Positions 37,101-46,380 of a DNA stretch of 64,000 bases are shown piece by piece; the first letter of the stretch is position 1; the number at the start of each line of letters is the position of its first letter. Source of the stretch: Prinsepia uniflora (Eukaryota; Streptophyta; Magnoliopsida; Rosales; Rosaceae); contig CM064866.1 in NCBI GenBank assembly GCA_032719365.1, forward strand, positions 76,674,916 through 76,738,915, in the 5' to 3' direction. The translations under genes and the position numbers were made by a program. Under the pieces are notes generated by a model that searched no databases, was not told the origin of the DNA, and was given only the letters and a program-made list of their open reading frames with translations.

Positions 37101-38217
37101 GTGTTTTGTACATTTTCTACTGGTGCTATTGATTCCTTCGGCGGTTAGGCTTTTGTATTCGTCCAAAATAAGGTTGTTGACTACTGATACAACTTGTGTC
37201 TTTCCCGAACCAGCCATTCCATAAATAAGTATTGTCCCCACCTCATTTCCTCTCACATACATCATAATCTCTTCAAGTTTACTTGCTGCCTCTGACACTA
37301 GTTCTACGGCCCCTTTCTTTTGCCCGACCACATTGGATTCTCCCACATCTACGAATTCTTTCCCATCCTTTAGCAGCGCATCCAACTGTATAATCCTTTC
37401 TGCAATTTTTTTTCCAGCTTTGTACTGTGTCCTGTACTTCGGTAGACCAAAGCAATTCATTTTGAGTATTCGGTCTTCAAAGTTTGATTCATTCATGTCC
37501 TTCATGAACTTTTCTGCCATTTTCAACCACTCCAAAACTTTAAAAGACTTGCTCACCACCTTCTCCTTGCACTGTCGTTCGACTTCACTTAGTCGTTGTT
37601 CCAACTTGTTCATCTTACTCTTCAAAGTTTCGTGTGCTTCTTTGCGTTTCCTGTAGAAGTTGTATTCCTCCGATAAGGGCTCACGCAAGCAGGGTGATAC
37701 CAGAGTTACACCTACTGTTAGACAACCAAAGACGCTGGAAACAACGGCAACCGTTTCTGCAAGGGAAAAAGCACTTCAAGATGAGCCAATATATTTCTTC
37801 GTGTCTCATCAATAATCATGGTCCTTATACTAGATTTTTGAAATATGATATGCATGCGGTAAGTAAGAGTGAGTTTTTCCTGATAATTCATTTCTTCTAT
37901 AAAAAAAGAAGAAGCTTCTTTTCTTAATTTTAGTAGCCATTTATCATCGATATACCAGTTTAACCTAATCTAAGTGCGGGCATTGTAGTAAAATTGAAGT
38001 TTGCATTATCCCGAGTCCTGACTCCCAATATTGATTCTCTTTGTTTTTCTTTATAAAAGATTTTCAACTTTTCTGTTTTTGCAACTTTTGTCCAGAAAAT
38101 GAAGCAATACACAGAAGATACAAGTTGAAATAGACTTGATCCAAACCATGGAAAAGAGACACTGATGGGGAAACTAATGAGTAAATAGCTTAAGAGTGAT
38201 GGATTCGTACCTGCCAT
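34107..38217 (-). pseudogene. CC-NBS-LRR resistance gene (RPS2-like), two frameshifts
   Basis: Intracellular immune receptor family. Exons by splice sites: 38217-38211 (ATGGCAG), 37756-34868, 34703-34669, 34556-34509 and 34378-34107. Order: coiled coil, then NB-ARC with P-loop GMAGSGKT, kinase-2 LIILDDMW, RNBS-B VIIVSRS, GLPL CDGLPLAI and RNBS-D CFLYCALYP. About a dozen leucine-rich repeats follow, then a non-LRR tail with basic QKKKRR and a duplicated 27-residue segment. The frame breaks twice: at about 36594 (after TDDSV) and at a run of nine A residues, 36412-36420. Each fits one extra base; together they do not restore the frame. Everything else is well preserved, so either a recent pseudogene or, at the A-run, a sequence error is possible. 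The MHD position reads MRN, which is unusual. Confidence 0.85.
34131..34292 (-). repeat. 81-bp coding tandem duplication in the NBS-LRR tail
   Basis: Two 81-bp units (34131-34211, 34212-34292) encode 27-residue copies containing EGETFIASLLS. The unit is a multiple of three and the frame is open through both, ending in a stop at 34107. Confidence 0.88.
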
Positions 38218-40089
38218 CTCCAACCTGTATCTGTCGCTCTCTCAGGTTTGAAATATCTTGTATTTTAGATTACTTGCAGTGAGTGCCTACACAGAAATAA
38301 CAAGACTGTAATGAGCTTGTGAAAAAATTGCCCCACCTTGAAAAATGAAGAAACCTTGTAAGAGGTTTATAAGGAGTATGGTCACGCCCTAACCCCTATT
38401 GCCTGGTTAGTAAGTATTTTGGCCACTTTCCATCCTCATTTCCAATTGGTTTTAGGATTGGGATCAAGAGCTTAACTTAGACATGCTTGCTAGCCAAGGG
38501 ATAACTAAGACTAACTGAAAAAGACTAGCATCTTTTAGGTTCTCATTTAAGGATCTTACAAAATTTTCAACCTAAATGCAACACATTTATGCACCTAACT
38601 ACTACTAAATAGATAGACTAACACTGTGCTCTTAATAAACATCGAAATGTGAATCAATCTTAAGGTTAAAATACAAAATAAATAACAAATACAGCAATGT
38701 GGAAACCTTGCCTTTCAAGGGATGAGATGCACAGGCTCTTTTGCTTCTTATGGTTATTAACAGCCAAAGTCATCTGCAGCCAAATTTTTTAAAAAGATAT
38801 GAAACCAACCTTACTTGAGGGATTGATTTCCTTTTTTTGAGTTGAAGAAGGTGAATCTTTTGTAGTCTTATCCGTAGTTGAAATATAACTGGAACTGTGA
38901 GGATTTGACGAGTTAGAGTTAGAGTTACAGCTAGAGCTGGATTTGCATTGAATGCCATGCCATCCTCACTGTCGACTCACATTTTTTAATAAGACCAAGG
39001 ATGGATGATGTTGACCCTACATTTGAGGGTCATTCCTATTATATATTAATAGCGTTACTGCTATCAAACAAGTGGCCTCGAAAAAGCCATTACTTTGAGA
39101 TAGTAAGGAGGGTGTGACCCAAATGAAAAAGCCATTACTCAAGACTTTATCTTCAAACACATTAGTTTTACGGTTAATGATTGGAAATGCAATTGTGAAG
39201 TTGTTCATACCATTTCATGCATATATATTACTAACCGAAAAATCTCCAACTTCCTGCTTTTCGTGTTTGCACGTGCTCATAAACTAGAAGACATTGATTT
39301 TTTTTCAGAATGGGATTCAATTATCATTCTTATTATTAACGATAGGGCCTTGTCACTATTCCCAAATGCATTGGTTATGTAAAAGTTCCAGCGGTCTTGC
39401 TGTGTCGGCCGAAGTAACGTAATCGAACAAAACTCTAGAATATGTTCGAAGATCTCGAAATGGCCTTACAGTATATATTTTTTTTGGTCTTATCGTCTTG
39501 GGCTTCCATATATAATTATGTATAATCCAGTTTGGAGTCAGCTAAGAATTCTCATTTGTCATCATGATAACAGGACGTAACCAATAGTTTATCGATGGGT
39601 CTTTCTTTTATGACAAAACGAAAGGATTTTTTAAGGAAAAAATGAGTATCACGTTGGGATGTATTATGTATAAGACAAATTGCTTGCTATCTATATCTTG
39701 AAATGTGAGGTTGTTTGCTTATTATATTAGGTAGCCATCTAACAAATCTAAATTTGGTTTTAGTCTATGGAGTAGGTACATTTTTTATGACTTGCCATGC
39801 AGTGCTCCAGCTAAATCAGCGGATAATATTCAAAGGAAAAAAATAACTAAGCACCAGGGTTTAGCTAGCCACGCTAATATTATTGGTGAAGTGTTATTTC
39901 TACCTACCAGGTAATGTGAGATCTCATATTTGACGTTTGATATTTGCAAAGAGTAACGTCGATACTGAATAAATAATATCCCTTCAACAATACCATTACA
40001 TCAGAATCGATGATGTTGACCGTACATTTGCATTTGAGGTTCATTGCATTTTGTTAATGAGCATTATTAGGCACACATTATCATCAAAC
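38218..40089. other. Upstream region of the NBS-LRR gene
   Basis: No supported gene. The part 38995-39720 is a degenerate copy of the sequence around the copia insertion (40008-40089 and 45371-45870). Confidence 0.45.
38995..39720. repeat. Local duplicate of the copia target region
   Basis: GATGATGTTGACC, TACATTTG, ATTGGAAATGCAA, GTGAAGT and TAGAATATGTT, followed by GATCTCGAA, recur in the same order in 40008-40089 joined to 45371-45700. The second copy is the one the copia element entered. Confidence 0.65.
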
Positions 40090-40668
40090 TGTTGCGGAAA
40101 ATAGTAGAATGGAAATAATAACTCAACCCACAAAAAAGGATAAATATGCAAGGAAATAAAAGAGCAAAGAATAGAGAACACCGGATATAACGTGGTTCGG
40201 CAATATGCCTACGTCCACGGGGCAACAACAACAAGAACCTCCACTAATAAAATTAGGGATACAAAGAGATGCACAACTTCAAGAACACTACTTGAAGGAA
40301 ACTCTCTCTCTCACACTTGTTTTGCTACCAACACTACAACACTCAACACTCTCAACTTAGAGTGGGCATTCTTCACTCTCTACTTGGAGGAAGATGTTTC
40401 TCTTGGATGAGATTGATGGAATGAGCAAATGACCTCTCCTTATATAGGCCAAGGAGGAACCATCTAAATGCTTTCATTAATGCTTCACCCACCCACTTAC
40501 TTCATTTTGGATCCCACTTACCTACAACCACCTACTACATTTTGGATCCCACTTACCTACAACCACCTACTACATTTTGGATCCCACTTACCTACAACCA
40601 CTTACTTCAATAATGCTTCAAATAACATTTTGTAGATATATTTGAAATTTGGGCCTAGATATTTTACA
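40090..40668 (-). repeat. 3' LTR of the copia element
   Basis: Same length and, by eye, same sequence as 44792-45370 (constant offset 4,702). The U3 segment at 40503-40607 is a triple 35-bp direct repeat with the core CATTTTGGATCCCACTTACC. Confidence 0.95.
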
Positions 40669-40681
40669 ATCTCCCCCTCTA
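40669..40681 (-). other. Polypurine tract
   Basis: The minus strand reads TAGAGGGGGAGAT directly before the 3' LTR. Confidence 0.9.
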
Positions 40682-40709
40682 GGCCAACTAGGTCAAAACG
40701 ACGTGACTT

Positions 40710-43700
40710 CTACTTGAAGTCCACTCCAGCGGATTTGCTGCAATACTCCAACTTCTGTTGTGTAACAACTTTTGTCAACATATCTGAAGTGTTCTTGTTG
40801 GTGTGAATTTTCCTCAACTGGAAAAGCTTCTTTGATACTGCATCTCGAATCCAATGATAACGGAGATCAATGTGCTTCGTGCGAGGATGGTACACTGAAT
40901 TTTTACTTAAATGAATAGCACTCTGACTATCACAATGTACCACATAACTTTCTTGCTTCACACCCAATTCTTGAATGAACCTCTGCAGCCAAATCATCTC
41001 CTTGCCTGCTTCATTTGCAGCAATATACTCAGCTTCAGTGGTGGATAAGGCAACACATTTTTGTAACTTAGACTGCCATGAAACAGCTCCCCCTGAAAAG
41101 GTGAATAAGTATCCAGAAGTGGATTTTCTAGCATCAAGGTCTCCTGCCAAGTCTGCATCCGTGAAACCTTCTAACATCGGTTTCCATCCACCAAAGCACA
41201 AGCACAACTTTGAAGTGCCTCTCAAATATCTGAGTATCCATTTGACTGATTCCCAATGCTCTCTGCCAGGGTTAGAGAGATACCTACTAACAACACCAAC
41301 TGCATGTGCTATATCTGGTCGAGTACAAACCATAGCATACATAAGACTACCAACAGCTGATGAGTAGGGAATACCTGCCATCTTGTCCATATCCTCTTGT
41401 GTAGTTGGGCATAAACTTCTGCTTAACTTGAATTGATTACCTAGAGGTGAGTTCACTGGCTTAGCTTCTTTCATGTTGAACCTCTCAAGCACTCGTTCAA
41501 CGTACCTTTCCTGTGACAACCATAGCTTCTTCGCCTTCCTGTCACGAGTGATCTCCATGCCCAAAATCTGCTTAGCTGGACCTAAGTCTTTCATATCAAA
41601 TGATTTTGACAAATCTGACTTCAACTTGTGAATCATAGCAACATCGTGCCCCACAATCAACATATCATCAACATAGAGCAATAAAATGATGAAGTTACCT
41701 CCGGTGAACTGCTGGATATACACACATGGATCAGCATCTGTTCTCTTGTACCCATGACCCAACATGAATGAGTCAAACTTCTTGTACCATTGCCTCGGTG
41801 CCTGCTTTAGCCCGTACAAGCTTTTCTTCAACTTACAAACCATGTGTCCTTTTCTCTCAACTTCAAAACCTTTTGGTTGCTCCATGTAAATTTCCTCTTC
41901 CAAATCACCATGCAGAAATGCTGTCTTCACATCCAACTGCTCCACCTCAAGATCCATGCTAGCTGCCATGCCCAGAATAACTCGGATAGAAGTCATCTTA
42001 ACCACTGGTGAGAATATCTCGTCGAAATCGACTCCTTCCTTCTGCCCAAAACCCTTGACAACCAAGCGAGCCTTGAACTTTGTCAACTGCTCATTCTCGT
42101 CCCTCTTCAACTTGAACACCCACTTATTTTTGAGTGCTTTTCTGCCTTTAGGAAGCTCCACCAACTCATAGGTGTCATTCTTCAATAAAGACTCCATCTC
42201 AGACTTCATTGCCAACATCCATTTGTCATTGTCTGCATGAGTCTTTGCCTCCTCAAAATTTTCAGGCTCTCCATCACCAGTCAACAGAATGTATCTGGAA
42301 TGCGGGTCATCCCCATCACTGGTCGTGAGAATATACTGTGAAGAAGGATACTTAGTATTCGGCTTTGGCACTCTGTTTGATTTACGAACTGGTACTTGGG
42401 AAATCTCCGGTTGCTCCTCCTGGCTTGGCTCCCCCTGAATTTGATCGTCCTGATCATCGTCTTCAGGTTCAGACACTATCTCAGCACCTTCTGCTTCAGC
42501 CATGTCAGGAACGTCTTCATGTATAACCTCTTGAGCTCTGCCACTGGGTTCTTGTTGCAGCGGTGATGAATCATAGGTGAGTTGGCCTGCATTTTTAACT
42601 GTCTCCTTATCAAGATCTGCCACGGTCTGATCTTCAAAGAAGTGTACATTTCTGCTTCTGAATAGCTTGTTGGTCTTTGGATCCCACATGCGGTAGCCCA
42701 TTTCTTCATTGCCGTACCCGAGAAAGATGCACGGTGTGCCTTTGTCATCTATCTTCAATCTTTTCTCGTCAGATACACGTGCAAATGCTTTGCACCCAAA
42801 CACTTTCAAGTGTGAATATGAAACGCTTCTACCGGTCCATACGCATTCGGGAGTCTCAAAGTTCAATGGTACACTTGGTGATCGGTTGATAAGGTAACAA
42901 GCGGCTGACACTGCTTCAGCCCAAAAACGCTTTGATAGATTGGCTGTCTTCAGCATGCACCTGACCTTCTCCAGAATGGTGCGGTTCATCCTTTCAGCTA
43001 CACCATTATGTTGTGGGGTGCCAGGAATTGTCTTTTCATGCCTAATGCCATACTTCGAACAGTAATCTCTGAACTCGTTCGAAGTGTACTCTCCTCCATT
43101 GTCGCTGCGGATACATTTGAGGGCTCTCCCAGTCTCCCTCTCCACCATGACATGAAATTGCTTGAAGGTTTGGAATACCTGACCTTTTGATTTCAACAAA
43201 TATACCCAAACCTTTCGTGAAACATCATCAATAAAGGTAACAAAATATCTATTACCACCTAGTGATTCAACTTCCATAGGGCCACAAACATCAGAATGTA
43301 CTAGGTCTAATATTTTTTCTTTTCTTGTGAAGGTACCAGAAAAACTGACTTGATTTTGTTTGCCATATAAACAATAATCACAAGAGTCGAGTGAGGTACC
43401 TTTGGCAAAGGGAATGAGAGACTTCTTTGCCAAAACTTGCAATCCCTTCTCACTCATGTGGCCTAATCTTTTGTGCCATAGATTTGGATGAGAATCGTCC
43501 GCGACATTCAACTCTCCTTTGCAAACCTTCCCATATGTCTTGTAAAGGGTGCAGCACAACTTCCCTCTAGCGATGACTAGCGATCCCTTGGTAAGCCTCC
43601 ACTTTTGATCTCCCCCATGATGATGGAACCCTTGTTTATCAAGCACACCGGTTGACATTAGATTGAGACGTAAACCAGGAACATGTCTCACATCTTTCAA

Positions 43701-44762
43701 TAACAGCTTGTTGCCCAAATCAGTCTCGAACAAAACATCACCTATTCCGGATATCTTGGAATAGCTATCATTGCCCATCTTCACTTCCCCAAAGTCTCCG
43801 GCTTTGTATGTGGTGAAGAACTCCGAGTGCGCCGTGGCATGGAAAGATGCTCCAGAATCAACTACCCAAGAAATGTTTTTATCTTCATCAGCATGTAGGC
43901 AATCATTGTCAAGAGACAACAACTCACATGCTTGACTGGACACAGTAGCGGTAGCTGCAGTATTGGTTGTGTCCTCCTTCTTTTGGTAGGTTGAGCCATC
44001 TTTCCCATCCTTCTTGTTATTCTTTAGTTTGTTGCAATTCTTCATCATGTGGCCATAGAGATTGCAATTATGACACCTTCCATTGAATCGTGTCCTCGAA
44101 CGGCTTGTACTTCTTCCGCGATCTCGACTGGGACCTTTACTCTTGCTCCTTCCTCTATTCTCCGTCACAAAGACTTGACTATTATCGGAACTAGATGACT
44201 TTCTCCTAGTCTCTTCATTGAACATGTTGTCTTTAACATTATCCATAGATAACACACCATTGGGAGCAGAGTTACTTACAGTAATGACAAAGGTCTCCCA
44301 GCTGTCGGGCAAAGATCCAAGAAGCAATAACGCTTGAAGCTCATCCGCGATCTTCATGTCCATCGTGGCCAATTGATTGACAGTGCTTTGGAAGTTGTTG
44401 AGGTGCTCAGTCACCCTTACGCCCTCCTTATACTTCATGTTGACAAGCTCCTTAATGAGAAACGCTTTCTTCGATGCGGACTTTTGTTCGAACAATGACT
44501 CCAACTTCAACCAAAGAGCATGGGCGTTAGTCTCGTTGGACACATGGTGGAACACACTATCATCCACCCATTCACGAATATGGCCAATAGCCTTGCGATT
44601 CAACTTCTTCCATTCAGCATCTCCCATATTCTCAGGCTTGCCTTCCTCTCCTTCTATGGGCTCATGTAGATCCTTGCAATAGAGAATGTCCTCCATTCTC
44701 GGCTTCCATGTAATCCAATTGGAGTGGTTGAGTCGAACCATGGTACTCCTTGAGCCTTCCAT
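40710..44762 (-). CDS. Copia gag-pol polyprotein (TNT1-94-like)
   Basis: A single open frame of 1,350 residues, starting MEGSRSTMVRL at 44762. An in-frame extension upstream into the LTR lies before this ATG and is not part of the usual product. In order: UBN2/gag region; zinc knuckle CHNCNLYGHMMKNC (about 230-243); aspartic protease VVDSGASFH (about 301); integrase zinc finger H-H-C-C (430, 435, 461, 464); integrase D491, D554, E590 with the copia DD35E spacing; reverse transcriptase YVDDM (about 1030); and RNase H with TDADLAGD and STTEAEY. The integrase-before-RT order defines copia. No internal stop is present. Confidence 0.97.
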   Translation of the reverse strand: MEGSRSTMVRLNHSNWITWKPRMEDILYCKDLHEPIEGEEGKPENMGDAEWKKLNRKAIGHIREWVDDSVFHHVSNETNAHALWLKLESLFEQKSASKKAFLIKELVNMKYKEGVRVTEHLNNFQSTVNQLATMDMKIADELQALLLLGSLPDSWETFVITVSNSAPNGVLSMDNVKDNMFNEETRRKSSSSDNSQVFVTENRGRSKSKGPSRDRGRSTSRSRTRFNGRCHNCNLYGHMMKNCNKLKNNKKDGKDGSTYQKKEDTTNTAATATVSSQACELLSLDNDCLHADEDKNISWVVDSGASFHATAHSEFFTTYKAGDFGEVKMGNDSYSKISGIGDVLFETDLGNKLLLKDVRHVPGLRLNLMSTGVLDKQGFHHHGGDQKWRLTKGSLVIARGKLCCTLYKTYGKVCKGELNVADDSHPNLWHKRLGHMSEKGLQVLAKKSLIPFAKGTSLDSCDYCLYGKQNQVSFSGTFTRKEKILDLVHSDVCGPMEVESLGGNRYFVTFIDDVSRKVWVYLLKSKGQVFQTFKQFHVMVERETGRALKCIRSDNGGEYTSNEFRDYCSKYGIRHEKTIPGTPQHNGVAERMNRTILEKVRCMLKTANLSKRFWAEAVSAACYLINRSPSVPLNFETPECVWTGRSVSYSHLKVFGCKAFARVSDEKRLKIDDKGTPCIFLGYGNEEMGYRMWDPKTNKLFRSRNVHFFEDQTVADLDKETVKNAGQLTYDSSPLQQEPSGRAQEVIHEDVPDMAEAEGAEIVSEPEDDDQDDQIQGEPSQEEQPEISQVPVRKSNRVPKPNTKYPSSQYILTTSDGDDPHSRYILLTGDGEPENFEEAKTHADNDKWMLAMKSEMESLLKNDTYELVELPKGRKALKNKWVFKLKRDENEQLTKFKARLVVKGFGQKEGVDFDEIFSPVVKMTSIRVILGMAASMDLEVEQLDVKTAFLHGDLEEEIYMEQPKGFEVERKGHMVCKLKKSLYGLKQAPRQWYKKFDSFMLGHGYKRTDADPCVYIQQFTGGNFIILLLYVDDMLIVGHDVAMIHKLKSDLSKSFDMKDLGPAKQILGMEITRDRKAKKLWLSQERYVERVLERFNMKEAKPVNSPLGNQFKLSRSLCPTTQEDMDKMAGIPYSSAVGSLMYAMVCTRPDIAHAVGVVSRYLSNPGREHWESVKWILRYLRGTSKLCLCFGGWKPMLEGFTDADLAGDLDARKSTSGYLFTFSGGAVSWQSKLQKCVALSTTEAEYIAANEAGKEMIWLQRFIQELGVKQESYVVHCDSQSAIHLSKNSVYHPRTKHIDLRYHWIRDAVSKKLFQLRKIHTNKNTSDMLTKVVTQQKLEYCSKSAGVDFK

Positions 44763-44778
44763 TCTCAACGAACCTAGA

Positions 44779-44790
44779 GCTCTGATACCA
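44779..44790 (-). other. Primer-binding site (initiator Met-tRNA)
   Basis: On the minus strand, TGGTATCAGAGC follows one base after the end of the 5' LTR. This is the standard plant copia primer site. Confidence 0.95.
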
Positions 44791-45141
44791 CTGTTGCGGA
44801 AAATAGTAGAATGGAAATAATAACTCAACCCACAAAAAAGGATAAATATGCAAGGAAATAAAAGAGCAAAGAATAGAGAACACCGGATATAACGTGGTTC
44901 GGCAATATGCCTACGTCCACGGGGCAACAACAACAAGAACCTCCACTAATAAAATTAGGGATACAAAGAGATGCACAACTTCAAGAACACTACTTGAAGG
45001 AAACTCTCTCTCTCACACTTGTTTTGCTACCAACACTACAACACTCAACACTCTCAACTTAGAGTGGGCATTCTTCACTCTCTACTTGGAGGAAGATGTT
45101 TCTCTTGGATGAGATTGATGGAATGAGCAAATGACCTCTCC

Positions 45142-45149
45142 TTATATAG
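45142..45149 (-). promoter_or_regulatory. TATA box in the copia 5' LTR
   Basis: The minus strand reads CCTATATAA, about 220 bp into the LTR and after the U3 repeats, as expected for the element's own promoter. The identical box in the 3' LTR is at 40440-40447. Confidence 0.7.
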
Positions 45150-45204
45150 GCCAAGGAGGAACCATCTAAATGCTTTCATTAATGCTTCACCCACCCACTT
45201 ACTT

Positions 45205-45309
45205 CATTTTGGATCCCACTTACCTACAACCACCTACTACATTTTGGATCCCACTTACCTACAACCACCTACTACATTTTGGATCCCACTTACCTACAAC
45301 CACTTACTT
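45205..45309 (-). repeat. Triple 35-bp direct repeat in the LTR U3 region
   Basis: The core CATTTTGGATCCCACTTACC occurs three times with a 35-bp period, and the same array is in the 3' LTR (40503, 40538, 40573). Direct repeats in U3 often act as enhancer-like sites in copia elements. Confidence 0.85.
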
Positions 45310-45370
45310 CAATAATGCTTCAAATAACATTTTGTAGATATATTTGAAATTTGGGCCTAGATATTTTACA

Positions 45371-46380
45371 CAAACAAGTGTCATTATAAGTTGAGTGGGT
45401 CACACGGCTATAAATTACCCAAGAATTTCTTAGAACATATTTATGTTAATGACTGGAAATGCAAGTGTGAAGTAGTTCATACTGCTCAAATATATTACCA
45501 ACCAACGGGAAAACTTATGTGATGAAGCCAAAGTACAAGATATTGCCAAAGTTGTGTTCAATTTCATAAGTAATCAACTAAGGAGAGTGTAAAGAGAAGG
45601 TTTTCTCAGGAAGAAATGTAAGTAATATTTTTATTTATAAGAGCAGACACATTTTTCTGACGTAGAATATGTTTGATGATCTCGAAGTAGGTTTCCTTAT
45701 TTTTTTTATTTTTTTTCTATTTTTTTTTTCCTAGCAAATAATAATTTTAGGCATGCATTCTGCAACTTTAGTGCATGTCAATTGTCGCAGTTTGTTCGGA
45801 ACAATATGCATATAGGGAGATTACACTTTTGTTTTTTATTTTCGCGTATAGGTTTCAAATGGAATAAGACCTAACGAGATTTGTGACATTTAAGGTAGCT
45901 ATTAATGATGTTATAATCTAGTAGTATTTTGTTGTATAAAAATGAAGTCAACATGCAATGTAATATACAAAAAGAAAATGATGCAGATTATAACTGTTAT
46001 GTAATAATACAAAAGATTATACGGTACATCTTGTGGTCTCATCAAAATCTTGTCGACATTTTCACTTGATTAAAGAGAAAAAAGTACCACATGCTCCTAA
46101 TATATTACAACTTCCAAAAGCTTGTTTTTCAAATCTGACAACATATAACCCTTTCTGAGGAGAGGTTTACATTATTCCCTTGCAAATTAACACAAACAAT
46201 ACAAAGACAAGCACATCACACATGGATCAATCGGTCGAGCAACGACTCTATGCGTCAATATTAAATCCGTGTTCGAGCCCCCTAACGCTATTATTAACCA
46301 CGACAAAAGGTCAAGACCCTGCATATATATAGCCAACTTCATCATCAGAAACAAAACATGAACATCAAATTGTCTCTAGT
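45371..46380. other. Spacer between copia and the NBS-LRR pseudogene
   Basis: The first ~500 bp continue the duplicate region split by copia. The rest is AT-rich with no gene recognised. Confidence 0.4.

Larger units (their letters stand above)
40090..45370 (-). mobile_element. Intact Ty1/copia LTR retrotransposon
   Basis: A 5,281-bp element in minus orientation. The two 579-bp LTRs (44792-45370 and 40090-40668) look identical by eye. It is flanked by the exact 5-bp target duplication CAAAC (40085-40089 and 45371-45375). The primer site for initiator Met-tRNA (44779-44790), a polypurine tract (40669-40681) and one open gag-pol frame are all present. Identical LTRs and an unbroken frame mean a recent insertion, and the element may still be mobile. 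Confidence 0.97.
44792..45370 (-). repeat. 5' LTR of the copia element
   Basis: On the minus strand it starts TGTAAAATATC and ends CCGCAACA. It contains U3 triple repeats (45205-45309) and a TATA box (45142-45149). Confidence 0.95.

Noticed and set aside
40192..40410. 72-codon frame present twice (also 44894-45112)
   Set aside because: It is inside the two copia LTRs, so the duplication is explained by the LTR pair. No protein is expected.
44763..44936. In-frame extension of the copia polyprotein to 44936
   Set aside because: It crosses the primer-binding site and enters the LTR. The ATG at 44762 after the primer site is the natural start.
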